From Jejubacter sp036620675 (GTDB taxonomy: Bacteria > Pseudomonadota > Gammaproteobacteria > Enterobacterales > Enterobacteriaceae), in the NCBI GenBank assembly GCA_036620675.1, contig JAZHEE010000022.1: a stretch of 64,000 nucleotides of DNA; one strand, 5' to 3'. Shown here one piece after another: positions 1 to 7,993 of the stretch. Position numbers and translations under genes: made by a program. Position 1 is the first letter of the stretch, and every line of letters begins with the position of its first letter. The notes below the pieces were generated by a model. It was not told the DNA's origin and made no database searches. It worked only from the letters and a program-made list of their open reading frames with translations.

Positions 1-39
1 GGTAAAAGAGAGGCCCCAGAAATACAGCAGGGCCCGGAG

Positions 40-72
40 AAAAACAGCCAGTCAGTTGCTTAACTGACTGGC
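40..72 (-). terminator. ibpB intrinsic terminator
   Basis: On the minus strand a perfect 11-bp stem (GCCAGTCAGTT / AACTGACTGGC, 4-nt loop, 47-72) is followed by TGTTTTT. It lies about 40 nt beyond the ibpB stop codon and would end the ibpAB transcript. Confidence 0.85.
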
Positions 73-76
73 ATTA

Positions 77-98
77 CTCCCGTCAGGGAGCTTTTTTT
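77..98 (+). terminator. Small rightward terminator hairpin
   Basis: CTCCC-GTCA-GGGAG followed by C and seven T on the plus strand. It faces into the ibpB end, so it probably stops transcription entering from the left of the window; no rightward gene is visible to assign it to. Confidence 0.5.
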
Positions 99-113
99 AT
101 CTTATCAGGCAAA

Positions 114-542
114 TCAACTATTCAGTGCCGGACGTTCGCTGATAGCAATACGCTGCGGGGCAATAGCCTCCGGAACGTTACGGGTCAGATCGATATGCAG
201 CAGACCATTAGTAAAGGTCGCGCCGGAAACTTCCATATGTTCGGCCAGGGTAAAGCTCAGGCTGAACGGCTGGGTCACCAACCCCTGATGCAACCAGCGG
301 GTTTCTTCCTTCTGGGCCGGAGGCGTTCCCTTCACGCTCAGACGGGTACCTTCCAGCTCAACATCCAGATCTTCCTGACGAAAACCGGCCAGAGCCAGCG
401 TGATGCGATAATGGTTATCATCGCTCTTTTCGATGTTGTAAGGGGGGAAGCCCTGAGCGTCGCTGGCGCTTTGCAGCGCGTTAGCGAGTTTGTCAAAGCC
501 GATCCACTGACGCAGCAGCGGTGAAATATCAAAGTTACGCAT
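114..542 (-). CDS. ibpB: Small heat-shock protein IbpB
   Basis: ATP-independent holdase of the Hsp20/alpha-crystallin family that binds aggregating proteins in the cytoplasm and hands them to DnaK/ClpB. The 142-residue product starts MRNFDISPLLRQWIGFDKLA and has the alpha-crystallin domain in the middle (about residues 35-125) with the DENHYRI-type strand typical of IbpA/B. Length matches E. coli IbpB. The start ATG has AAGGAG 8 nt upstream. It is the second gene of an ibpA-ibpB operon, 115 nt after ibpA, and the two proteins are clearly paralogous. The Shine-Dalgarno sequence is embedded in a ROSE-like hairpin. Assignment as IbpB rather than IbpA rests on operon order and sequence. Confidence 0.96.
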   Translation of the reverse strand: MRNFDISPLLRQWIGFDKLANALQSASDAQGFPPYNIEKSDDNHYRITLALAGFRQEDLDVELEGTRLSVKGTPPAQKEETRWLHQGLVTQPFSLSFTLAEHMEVSGATFTNGLLHIDLTRNVPEAIAPQRIAISERPALNS

Positions 543-549
543 GGCATTT

Positions 550-566
550 CTCCTTCTTTGAAGCGA
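550..566 (-). promoter_or_regulatory. ROSE-like RNA thermometer before ibpB
   Basis: On the minus strand UCGCUUC-AAA-GAAGGAG folds the Shine-Dalgarno AAGGAG into a short hairpin. UCGCU matches the ROSE consensus U(U/C)GCU, whose G faces a G of the ribosome binding site. Heat would melt it and allow ibpB translation. The motif is seen; thermosensing is inferred from the family. Confidence 0.65.
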
Positions 567-657
567 GTCATATTGCGCCAGCGCCCCAGGCGCCAGCGTC
601 TGCTCCCGAATTCGGCAAGCAGGGAACGAGGGCCGGCCTTATGGCCAACCCGAAAAA

Positions 658-1068
658 TTAGTTAATTTCGATGCGACGCGGTTTCATCGCTTCCGGAATC
701 ACGCGTTCCAGATCGATGTACAGCAGGCCATTCACCAGGTTTGCACCGCGGATATGGATATTTTCCGCCAGCTGGAATTTGCGCTCGAAGTTACGTTCGG
801 CAATCCCCTGGTAAAGATAGGTTCGCTCTTTCTGTTCGGTCGCATGGGCGCCTTTCACCACCAGCAGGTTATCCTGCGCAGTGATCTCCAGTTCGCTTTC
901 AGCGAAGCCGGCGACGGCAATAGCAATGCGGTAATGGTTCTCATCAACCAGTTCAACATTGTACGGAGGATAGCCGTTGCTTTGGCTCTGATTGTTTTCC
1001 AGCAGGTTAAACAGGCGATCGAAACCAATAGCGGAACGATAAAGGGGGGATAAATCAAAATTACGCAT
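658..1068 (-). CDS. ibpA: Small heat-shock protein IbpA
   Basis: Inclusion-body-associated small heat-shock chaperone, partner of IbpB in mixed oligomers on aggregates. The product is 136 residues starting MRNFDLSPLYRSAIGFDRLF, with the alpha-crystallin domain at about residues 35-125 and the short C-terminal tail ending RRIEIN. The reading frame stays open upstream, but this ATG is chosen because AGGAG lies 7 nt before it and the protein then matches the 137-residue E. coli IbpA. First gene of the ibpAB operon, transcribed leftward from a clear sigma-32-type promoter. Confidence 0.97.
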   Translation of the reverse strand: MRNFDLSPLYRSAIGFDRLFNLLENNQSQSNGYPPYNVELVDENHYRIAIAVAGFAESELEITAQDNLLVVKGAHATEQKERTYLYQGIAERNFERKFQLAENIHIRGANLVNGLLYIDLERVIPEAMKPRRIEIN

Positions 1069-1075
1069 GAGTTTG

Positions 1076-1091
1076 CTCCTGAAATCAGCGA
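1076..1091 (-). promoter_or_regulatory. ROSE RNA thermometer before ibpA
   Basis: Minus-strand UCGCU-GAUUUC-AGGAG: the anti-Shine-Dalgarno motif U(U/C)GCU of ROSE elements pairs with AGGAG, closing a small loop and leaving the characteristic G-G apposition. It lies directly before the ibpA start. Known for ibpA mRNAs of enterobacteria. Confidence 0.8.
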
Positions 1092-1172
1092 GATAAATAA
1101 AAGTCTTCCTGTCGGACAGACCGGATGGCCCGCGCTCCCTGTCGGCAAGCGCCTCAATTGGCCACATTCTTT

Positions 1173-1200
1173 AAATGGCGCCGCCTCGCAAATTTTCAAG
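1173..1200 (-). promoter_or_regulatory. Sigma-32 promoter of ibpAB
   Basis: Minus-strand CTTGAAA (1194-1200), 13-nt spacer, then CGCCATTT (1173-1180), close to the heat-shock consensus CTTGAAA / CCCCATNT. It places the transcript start about 100 nt upstream of ibpA, so that the ROSE hairpin is inside the leader. Confidence 0.85.
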
Positions 1201-1376
1201 GCAGGCTGGAGATTTTTTTGTCGCCACGCTTATCTTTGCTTAGACTACAGCCAGAAGCAGCCGAGCTAACGTGCTATCGCGTAGCGCGCAAATAACGACA
1301 TTCAGTAAAGGACCAGGGACCTTCAGGTCTTCAGATTCAGGGGTAGCGCGATGCCTCCCAACGGAAGAGAGTGAAC

Positions 1377-1697
1377 ATGAAAAGAATTTTTCAGAAGCTC
1401 CTGCTGAGCAGCGCAGTCACTGCTGTGTGCGGATGTTCAAGCGTCATGAGCCACACCGGCGGCGGCGAGCTGGGTTATTATCCCGGCACCCGCGCCAGCT
1501 ACAAAATGTTAAAGGATGACGAAACCAGCTGGGGCATGAAACCGCTGGTCGCCCTGGATATGCCCTTCACCGCCGTCATGGATACCGTATTGATCCCCTG
1601 GGATGCCTTCCGTACCGACAAATCCATCAAATCCCGGGTAGAGGAAAGCGAAAATAAAAACCTCGCCACCAATTCCGCGATCCCGCCGGCTTCCTGA
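1377..1697 (+). CDS. yidQ: YidQ family lipoprotein (DUF1375)
   Basis: Small outer-membrane-type lipoprotein of unknown function, 106 residues. A lysine-containing signal peptide ends in a lipobox (V-C-G-C, lipidated Cys about residue 20), followed by SSVMSHTGG and the YYPGTRAS and DMPFTAVMDT segments that identify YidQ/DUF1375. The ATG at 1377 is taken as the start (purine-rich GGAAGAGAG upstream); a GTG two codons earlier is also possible. Divergent from ibpA and convergent with yidR: the two stop codons abut with no spacer. Confidence 0.9.
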   Translation: MKRIFQKLLLSSAVTAVCGCSSVMSHTGGGELGYYPGTRASYKMLKDDETSWGMKPLVALDMPFTAVMDTVLIPWDAFRTDKSIKSRVEESENKNLATNSAIPPAS

Positions 1698-2963
1698 TCA
1701 ACACCCGGTAGGGGTCATAAATAGCTGCCGGAAGCCGTCCACATCCTGCATCCAGGCAATGTGAGCGCCGTCCGGTGAGAAAACAATTGCGTCGCCTGAC
1801 GGCGCCGCAGCAAGCGGCTCTGTTATCGGAGTCAGAGTGCCGCTGCGGGCATCGCACAACACAATGCGCCTTCCCTGCACAAAGCCCAGCGCCTGGCCTG
1901 ACGGATGCCAGTTAAAAGCGGAATCCACCCCCTGCAATCCATGCGTTAACTGACGCGGTTCGCCGCCGTTTGGCGAAATCAGCCACAGTTGCGCCACGCC
2001 ATTCTCATCGCCCATCAGGAACGCCAGATTTTCACCTGCCGGATCACTACGCACCCAGTGGCGCGGCGAATTAACCAGTCCGGGATGGCTGAAGTGGTGA
2101 GTAAAGGTCAGCCGACGTTGCGCAACGCCGTCCGGCGGCGCCGGCATAGTGCCTGACGTACCTTCCAGCGGTAACATACCTGGACGCTTCCATGCCGCTT
2201 CATCCTCTGGCAGATCGACGATAAACAGCTCCGGCACCTTACCGCCGTGGCGATCGCAGGTATCGCCGATAAAGGCCAGCGCCCAGCGCTGACGCGTGCC
2301 ATCCGGCTTCAGATAGCCCTGACTCCCCACCCAGCCTTCTTCATAAGCGCGGCTGATATCATCACTGCCCGGGCGCGGCGTCGGTGTGGTATGGCTGACC
2401 AGCGAGCACCAGTGGCTACCAGCATATTCCCGGGGATGGTTGAGCGGCGGCCTAACCGGGCCAAACGGCAGCGCTACACCGACGTTGCGCAAATCGAGCG
2501 CGGGATCGCGCTCATGCAGCACGTGATCGTTATAGGTAAAACTCAGCCGACTGCCGTCCGGGCTCCAGACGTGAACGTGACTACCGCCGCGTAGCGCACC
2601 GGGCGTGTAGGGCTCGGTAATATCCATCGCATCCAGATTAGTCGCCCGCCCCGCTTCCACTACCACGCCGCGCCGGTGGTGAAAATCATACTGCCAGGCG
2701 GCATCGGGATTCTCCGGTCCGTGAATAAAGACATAGCGTTCAGGAGCACATGGATTCACCGTGACCACGCCAACATGAGCCCCCTGCGGCGCCCGGTAGA
2801 GCACCTCTACCTCGCCGTTTTCCACATTAACCCGCTCGATAGTCTGGCCAGTAAAGGAGGCGCCGGACGGGCGGACATCAAAAACCAGCCAGCGGCCATC
2901 CGGCGTCCAGGCGTTGATATTGGTAAGCTGATGGTTGCGCTTAGCAAAAGTAAGCTGTTTCAC
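1698..2963 (-). CDS. yidR: YidR, DUF3748 beta-propeller-like protein
   Basis: A 421-residue protein of unknown function matching E. coli YidR in position and length. It has repeated TolB/WD40-like strands with motifs such as WTPDGRWLVFDVRPSG, VWSPDGSRLSF and FSPDGAHIAWMQDVDG, which suggest a beta-propeller. No signal peptide is visible. It runs leftward 63 nt downstream of the hydroxyacid dehydrogenase gene of the dgo cluster and could be read from the same transcript. Its stop abuts that of yidQ. Function is not known. Confidence 0.9.
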   Translation of the reverse strand: MKQLTFAKRNHQLTNINAWTPDGRWLVFDVRPSGASFTGQTIERVNVENGEVEVLYRAPQGAHVGVVTVNPCAPERYVFIHGPENPDAAWQYDFHHRRGVVVEAGRATNLDAMDITEPYTPGALRGGSHVHVWSPDGSRLSFTYNDHVLHERDPALDLRNVGVALPFGPVRPPLNHPREYAGSHWCSLVSHTTPTPRPGSDDISRAYEEGWVGSQGYLKPDGTRQRWALAFIGDTCDRHGGKVPELFIVDLPEDEAAWKRPGMLPLEGTSGTMPAPPDGVAQRRLTFTHHFSHPGLVNSPRHWVRSDPAGENLAFLMGDENGVAQLWLISPNGGEPRQLTHGLQGVDSAFNWHPSGQALGFVQGRRIVLCDARSGTLTPITEPLAAAPSGDAIVFSPDGAHIAWMQDVDGFRQLFMTPTGC

Positions 2964-3026
2964 GTAAATAATCTCCCGACCCCGATCGCTGTATAGGGTA
3001 GAAGATCCTGGGGCAAAAACCTATTG

Positions 3027-3968
3027 TTACACTACGGGCGTGACCGCCCTTCCCGTCGCAAACCAGGCCGCCACGTTGTCCAGCACCAGTCGGGACATCT
3101 GCGCGCGGGTATCATGCGTGGCGCTCGCCATATGGGGTGTAATCACCACATTATCACGCCCCTGGAGCGCTTGCGGAACGTCCGGTTCGCAGGCAAAAAC
3201 ATCCAGCCCCGCGCCGGCGATAATCCCCACATCCAGCGCCTTTATCAGCGCCACTTCATCCACCACGCTGCCACGTCCGATATTGATCAGAATCCCTTGC
3301 GGCCCCAGCGCTGCCAACACGTTGCTACTGATAAGCCCCCGGGTATCCTCGCCGCCGGGAAGGCAAACCACCAGAAAGTCGCTGTCAGACGCCAGTGCAC
3401 TCAAATCCTCAACCCGTCGCCAGTCGGGGCCAACAACCGGCGTGCGGTTATAGTACGCAACAGGCATATCAAATCCTTTGGCCCGGCGGGCCAGAGTCTG
3501 ACCAATCCTCCCCATGCCGACAATCCCCAGTCGCGCGCCGCTGACTTTGCGCGTCCACGTAAAGCCGCCGTCCCGCCAGCCGCCGCGTTCGATAAATTTC
3601 TGTGCTGCCACAATACGCCGCGATGTCGCCAGCATCAGCCCCATTGCCAGATCGGCAACATCGTCGGTCAGCACGCCCGGCGTATGGGTGACGGTGATGC
3701 CAAACTCGCGGGCCGCAGCAATATCCACCCCGTCGTAACCCACACCGAACACCGCTATTAGCTTTAACGCCGGCATTGAGGCCATAAAGGCCCGGGAAAC
3801 TACCGCTTCACCGTTGGTAATGGCCACCTCGCAGCTTTCCGCCAGCCTCTGCGCATCGACCGGCGTCAGCCCATCATAGTCATACAGGTCATAGCGCTTC
3901 GCCAGCTCTGCCGTTAGCGCATCGGGCAAACCCGCCTGCTTCAGTACCTTCTGCTTCGTCATCGTCAA
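3027..3968 (-). CDS. D-isomer-specific 2-hydroxyacid dehydrogenase
   Basis: NAD(P)H-dependent 2-hydroxyacid dehydrogenase (glyoxylate/hydroxypyruvate reductase-like), 313 residues. The Rossmann motif GIVGMGRIG is at 148-156, and the catalytic triad is recognisable: Arg232 in NIGRGSVVDE, Glu261 in FACEPD and His279 in ITPHMAS. It lies 3 nt beyond the transporter gene at the distal end of the dgo operon, so it is almost certainly co-transcribed. No such gene sits in the E. coli dgo operon. By context it may reduce or oxidise a 2-keto/2-hydroxy acid related to galactonate catabolism; the substrate is not deducible. A start two codons downstream is possible. Confidence 0.9.
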   Translation of the reverse strand: MTMTKQKVLKQAGLPDALTAELAKRYDLYDYDGLTPVDAQRLAESCEVAITNGEAVVSRAFMASMPALKLIAVFGVGYDGVDIAAAREFGITVTHTPGVLTDDVADLAMGLMLATSRRIVAAQKFIERGGWRDGGFTWTRKVSGARLGIVGMGRIGQTLARRAKGFDMPVAYYNRTPVVGPDWRRVEDLSALASDSDFLVVCLPGGEDTRGLISSNVLAALGPQGILINIGRGSVVDEVALIKALDVGIIAGAGLDVFACEPDVPQALQGRDNVVITPHMASATHDTRAQMSRLVLDNVAAWFATGRAVTPVV

Positions 3969-3971
3969 TCC

Positions 3972-5270
3972 TCAGATACGCGTTACCGCGCTTTTTACAG
4001 CCTGATTTCGTCCCGGGCGGGCGACGATCACGCCCAGAATACCGCCCAGCACCAGCGCGGCCGCCACAATCATCAACCCCGAATGGTAGCTGTTAGTCAG
4101 ATCCTTAATGCGGCCCAGCACCGGCGGCAGCCCCAGCCCAACAAAGTTGGCGATGGTGTTGATAAACGCGATAGAGGCTGCTGCCGCCACGCCAGCCAGC
4201 TTTTCGGTGGTCACGGCCCAGAATACCGGCGTCAGGGCAAAGTTAAGCCCCACGGTCAGGATCAGCAGCAGATAAGCCAGCCCCTGGCTCGGCGACCATA
4301 CCGCAGCAGCCAGCGCCAGACCGGAAAGAATAAGCGGCAGCCCCATATGCAGGGCGCGCTCGCCGCTGGTATCGGAATGACGACCATTCAGGTACATAAA
4401 CAGACAGGCGAAAATAAAGGGGATCCCCGACAGAACCCCAACCAGCAGGTTGCTACTGTCGCTGGCCATACTTTTGATGATCAGGGGTAAAAACAGGGTA
4501 ATGCCGATAGTGCCAAACGCCTGCAGAAACCATACCAGGCTGAGCATCAGTACCGTTTTATCCTTCAGGGCCCGCCACCAGCGGCGATCGCTGATTTCAA
4601 CGCCAACGTTATCCTGCGCCAGTTGTCGGGTCAGCCAGCTCTTTTGCTGCGGAGTCAGCCAGGTCGCCTGCTCCGGCGTTTGCGGCAGCCACCACAACAC
4701 CATGATGCCCAGCGCGACAGCCGGAATGCCCTCCAGAGCGAACAACCAGCGCCAGCCGGCGATATCCGCCAGCCCATGCATATTCAGCAGGGATCCGGAG
4801 AGTGGCAGTCCGATAACCGACGCCATGACCGATCCCATATAAAAGAAGGACATCGCCCTGGCCCGATTGCTCTTCGGGAACCAGCAGGAGATATACCAGA
4901 TAATCCCCGGCGCAAACCCCGCTTCCGCCATGCCCAGCAGAAACCGCATCACGTAAAGCTGAGTCGGCGTCTGCACCAGCGACATCCCGGCACTGACGAT
5001 ACCCCAGGTGATCATAATACGGGCGATCCACCGCCTGGCGCCCACCTTCGTCATAATCACGTTGCTGGGAATTTCAAAAATAATATATGAGATATAGAAC
5101 ATTCCGACCCCAAGACCATACATACTGGCGCTCAGTCCAAGATCGGCATTCATTTGCAGCGCGGCAATGGAAATATTGGTTTTATCGAGATTCGCCACAA
5201 AATAGCAGATCACAATAAACGGAATAATTCTCTTATTTAATTGCCGCAGAGTTGTAGAGTACAGATTCAT
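3972..5270 (-). CDS. MFS transporter, anion:cation symporter family
   Basis: Twelve-helix major facilitator transporter of the ACS family, 432 residues, probably a sugar-acid:proton symporter. Hallmarks are YFVANLDKTNISIAALQM in helix 1, IIFEIPSNVIMTKVGARRW in the helix 2-3 loop, and GMAEAGFAPGIIWYISCWFP. It occupies the dgoT position of the galactonate operon, but its sequence resembles tartrate/phthalate-type (TtuB-like) permeases and is clearly unlike E. coli DgoT. ATG 5270 has GAGG 8 nt upstream; ATG 5276 is an alternative. Galactonate or a related aldonate is the likely substrate from context only. Confidence 0.88.
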   Translation of the reverse strand: MNLYSTTLRQLNKRIIPFIVICYFVANLDKTNISIAALQMNADLGLSASMYGLGVGMFYISYIIFEIPSNVIMTKVGARRWIARIMITWGIVSAGMSLVQTPTQLYVMRFLLGMAEAGFAPGIIWYISCWFPKSNRARAMSFFYMGSVMASVIGLPLSGSLLNMHGLADIAGWRWLFALEGIPAVALGIMVLWWLPQTPEQATWLTPQQKSWLTRQLAQDNVGVEISDRRWWRALKDKTVLMLSLVWFLQAFGTIGITLFLPLIIKSMASDSSNLLVGVLSGIPFIFACLFMYLNGRHSDTSGERALHMGLPLILSGLALAAAVWSPSQGLAYLLLILTVGLNFALTPVFWAVTTEKLAGVAAAASIAFINTIANFVGLGLPPVLGRIKDLTNSYHSGLMIVAAALVLGGILGVIVARPGRNQAVKSAVTRI

Positions 5271-5371
5271 TATCATTACCTCACCATAGCGCGGACGCTG
5301 CCCGGCCTCTGTCTTAAAACAGTGGATTGAGTATTGTTGTTCTGTTTTTATAAATTAACGAGCGTGGGCAA

Positions 5372-6520
5372 TTACCATTCTGCAACGGCACCGTCGGGAT
5401 AACGCCACACTGGATTACGCCAGTCGCCAGCCTCACGGCTGCGCGCTTCAACCAGTTCTTCATCCACCTCAACGCCTAATCCGGGTTTTTGTGGTGGGCT
5501 GAACCAGCCGCCTTTCATCGAGAAGTCCTGTTTATTCTTCACATAATCAAGCAGTTCCGCCCCCTTATTGTAGTGAATCCCCATACTCTGCTCCTGGAGC
5601 ACCGCATTACGCGAGACAAAATCGACATGCAGGCAGGCCGCCAGTGCCAGCGGCCCCAGCGGACAATGAGGCGCAAAGCTGACATCATGCGCTTCCGCCA
5701 TAGCGGCAATTTTATAGCACTCGCTAATCCCCCCGGCGTGGGACAGATCTGGCTGTAATATCGAAATCCCGCCGGCGCCCAGCACTCGCTTAAAATCAAA
5801 GCGTGAAAACATACGCTCCCCTGCCGCCAGCGGAATAGCAGTTTGCTGCGCCAGTTGCGGATAATATTCCGCCTGTTCCGCCAGAACTGGCTCTTCAATA
5901 AATAATGGGCGCAGCGGCTCCAGCTCTTTAATTAATATTTTAGCGACCGGCGCGCTGACCCTGCCGTGAAAATCGAGGCCGAATTCAATTTCATCGCCAA
6001 AGGTTTCCCGTATTTGCGCCGCGACATTTACCGCACGATCGATCTGACGGGAATTTTCAATCATTCCCATCTCTTCACAGCCATTCAGCTTGAAGGTATC
6101 GAAACCAATCTGGCGCAGGGTATTCATTCCGGCGATAACCTCAGCGGGTCGATCGCCCCCCACCCAGCTGTAAGCTTTGATTTTGTCCCGCACCAGACCG
6201 CCAAGCAGTTGCCAGACCGGCGCGTTCAGCACTTTGCCTTTAATATCCCACAGCGCCTGATCGATACCAGCGATAGCACTCATCAGAATCGGGCCGCCGC
6301 GGTAAAAACCAGCGCGGTACATCACCTGCCATAAGTCATTGATACGCGATGGATCCTGACCAATCAGATAGTCGCCCAGTTCGTGCACTGCCGCTTCCAC
6401 CGTGCGCGCTCGTCCTTCAATCACCGGCTCGCCCCAGCCCGTCACGCCTTCGTCGGTTTCAATCTTCAGGAACATCCAGCGTGGCGGTAAGCGATACGTC
6501 GTAAGTTTGGTTATTTTCAT
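5372..6520 (-). CDS. dgoD: D-galactonate dehydratase DgoD
   Basis: Mg2+-dependent dehydratase of the mandelate-racemase/enolase superfamily that converts D-galactonate to 2-keto-3-deoxy-D-galactonate. At 382 residues it equals E. coli DgoD. The sequence contains the N-terminal capping domain, metal-ligand segments LDFHGRVS, FIEEPV and AAGERMFSRFDF, and the catalytic His region FAPHCPLGPLALAAC. Its ATG overlaps the dgoA stop by 4 nt (ATGA), indicating translational coupling. Confidence 0.96.
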   Translation of the reverse strand: MKITKLTTYRLPPRWMFLKIETDEGVTGWGEPVIEGRARTVEAAVHELGDYLIGQDPSRINDLWQVMYRAGFYRGGPILMSAIAGIDQALWDIKGKVLNAPVWQLLGGLVRDKIKAYSWVGGDRPAEVIAGMNTLRQIGFDTFKLNGCEEMGMIENSRQIDRAVNVAAQIRETFGDEIEFGLDFHGRVSAPVAKILIKELEPLRPLFIEEPVLAEQAEYYPQLAQQTAIPLAAGERMFSRFDFKRVLGAGGISILQPDLSHAGGISECYKIAAMAEAHDVSFAPHCPLGPLALAACLHVDFVSRNAVLQEQSMGIHYNKGAELLDYVKNKQDFSMKGGWFSPPQKPGLGVEVDEELVEARSREAGDWRNPVWRYPDGAVAEW

Positions 6521-7134
6521 TTCACAGCCTCATGATACGCCTTAACAAATGCGGCCGCCTGCTGCGCGGTGCGTTCAACCTGCTGTCCGGCACGATAGAG
6601 ATCGCTGCCCAGCCCGGCGCCAACGCAACCGGCGTTAATCCACTGCGCCAGGTTGTCTGGCGTAACGCCGCCGACGGCAAAAACCGGGACATCGGCAGGA
6701 AGCACCGCCTTCAGCGCGTTGATATACCCCGGGCCGAAGGACGATGACGGAAAAATTTTCAACGCCTGCGCGCCCGCATCAAGCGCGGCAAAAGCTTCGC
6801 TGGCTGTGGCGCAGCCCGGGCAAACGGTCATGCCACGGTTTACTGCGCGGCGGATCACCTCGGGCTGAATATTGGGCGTGACGATAAGCTTACAGCCCGC
6901 CTCTGCAAGCCAGTCCACCTGCTCCGGTTTTAACACCGTCCCCGCGCCAATTAGCGCTTTTTCGCCGTAAGCCTCCACCACAGCCGGGATGCTTTGTTCC
7001 CACTGGGGCGAGTTAAGCGGGATCTCCACTGTGTCAAACCCCGCGTCAATAACCGCGCCAACGTGCGCCAGCGCCTCATCGGGCTTCACACCGCGCAGAA
7101 TTGCAATTAGCGGGAGTTCAGTCTGCCACTGCAT
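6517..7134 (-). CDS. dgoA: 2-dehydro-3-deoxy-6-phosphogalactonate aldolase DgoA
   Basis: Class I aldolase of the KDPG/KHG family, cleaving 2-dehydro-3-deoxy-6-phosphogalactonate to pyruvate and glyceraldehyde 3-phosphate. The 205-residue TIM barrel shows ILRGVKPDEA at the N-terminus, the VEIPLNSP catalytic Glu region, the Schiff-base Lys in CKLIVTPNIQ, and FPSSSFGPGYI. It overlaps dgoK upstream by 17 nt and dgoD downstream by 4 nt. In E. coli K-12 this is likewise a separate aldolase next to dgoD. Confidence 0.95.
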   Translation of the reverse strand: MQWQTELPLIAILRGVKPDEALAHVGAVIDAGFDTVEIPLNSPQWEQSIPAVVEAYGEKALIGAGTVLKPEQVDWLAEAGCKLIVTPNIQPEVIRRAVNRGMTVCPGCATASEAFAALDAGAQALKIFPSSSFGPGYINALKAVLPADVPVFAVGGVTPDNLAQWINAGCVGAGLGSDLYRAGQQVERTAQQAAAFVKAYHEAVK

Positions 7135-7993
7135 GTACGATACTCCTTATACCTGTCTGAAATGCCACATCGCCGGAAACCACCTTCACGCTCCGCCCCA
7201 CGGCGTTCAGCGCCTGCCGGTAGCGTTCTGCCAGCGCATCGCCGGCAACGATCGTGACCTGCTGCGCGCAAAAGCGTTCGCCAAGCGTGGCGACTTCCGC
7301 ACCGATCAGCAGACCGGATAAAAATTCGCTGACCTGCTCGCGCGGGAGCGCGCCCAGCACGTGTGAAGCACGAACCTCAAACAGCTGCGGTAAAACGGCT
7401 GGTGCAGACAATCCGCGTTCCAGCCCGGCGCTAAACGCTTTCGTGGAGCTTTCCTGTTCAGGCAGCCCAGCCCCCACCAGCGAATGACGCAGCAGCACAT
7501 GATGCAGCTCGCCAGTCATTGCGGTACGAAAATCCAGAATTTGCGCATCATCGGCCTGCACCCATTTACAGTGAGTGCCGGGCATGACATAGACAGAGGA
7601 AGGAGACAGCAGGCGCGCGCCAAGCAGTTGCGTCTCTTCGCCGCGCATCACGTTATTGTTATCTCCGCGGGAAACGCAGAGTCCGGGAACTATCCAGATA
7701 TTGTCGCCAGCGGAGGTTAACTGCCGGCCAATAGCAGAAAATTGGACGGGAACCGGCAGGTAAGGCGCGACTTTCCAGCCAACATTGCTACCGACCATTC
7801 CCGCCATTACTACGGGCGTGGCGTCGTCACACCAGTTTTGCGTCACTTCAGCTAACACCGCTTTCGGGTTCCGGCCATTCAGGCGAGTGATGCCAGCTTC
7901 CGACTGCCTGCTCTCCAGGCATTTTTCGCCCTGACAAAGCCAGGCGCGTAGATTGGTCGATCCCCAGTCAATAGCGATGTAGCGAAATGTCAT
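7118..7993 (-). CDS. dgoK: 2-dehydro-3-deoxygalactonokinase DgoK
   Basis: Kinase phosphorylating 2-keto-3-deoxygalactonate at C6 with ATP, the step between DgoD and DgoA. 291 residues with the ASKHA-type first strand motif AIDWGSTNLRAWL and the family-specific MAGMVGSNVGWKVAPYLPVP and VMPGTHCKWVQ segments. Start codon overlaps the dgoR stop (ATGA). Length agrees with E. coli DgoK. Confidence 0.95.
   Translation of the reverse strand: MTFRYIAIDWGSTNLRAWLCQGEKCLESRQSEAGITRLNGRNPKAVLAEVTQNWCDDATPVVMAGMVGSNVGWKVAPYLPVPVQFSAIGRQLTSAGDNIWIVPGLCVSRGDNNNVMRGEETQLLGARLLSPSSVYVMPGTHCKWVQADDAQILDFRTAMTGELHHVLLRHSLVGAGLPEQESSTKAFSAGLERGLSAPAVLPQLFEVRASHVLGALPREQVSEFLSGLLIGAEVATLGERFCAQQVTIVAGDALAERYRQALNAVGRSVKVVSGDVAFQTGIRSIVHAVAD

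Noticed and set aside
3972..5270. Naming the transporter dgoT
   Set aside because: It holds the dgoT position, but the sequence (NLDKTNISIAALQM, EIPSNVIMTKVGARRW) belongs to a different ACS subgroup from E. coli DgoT.
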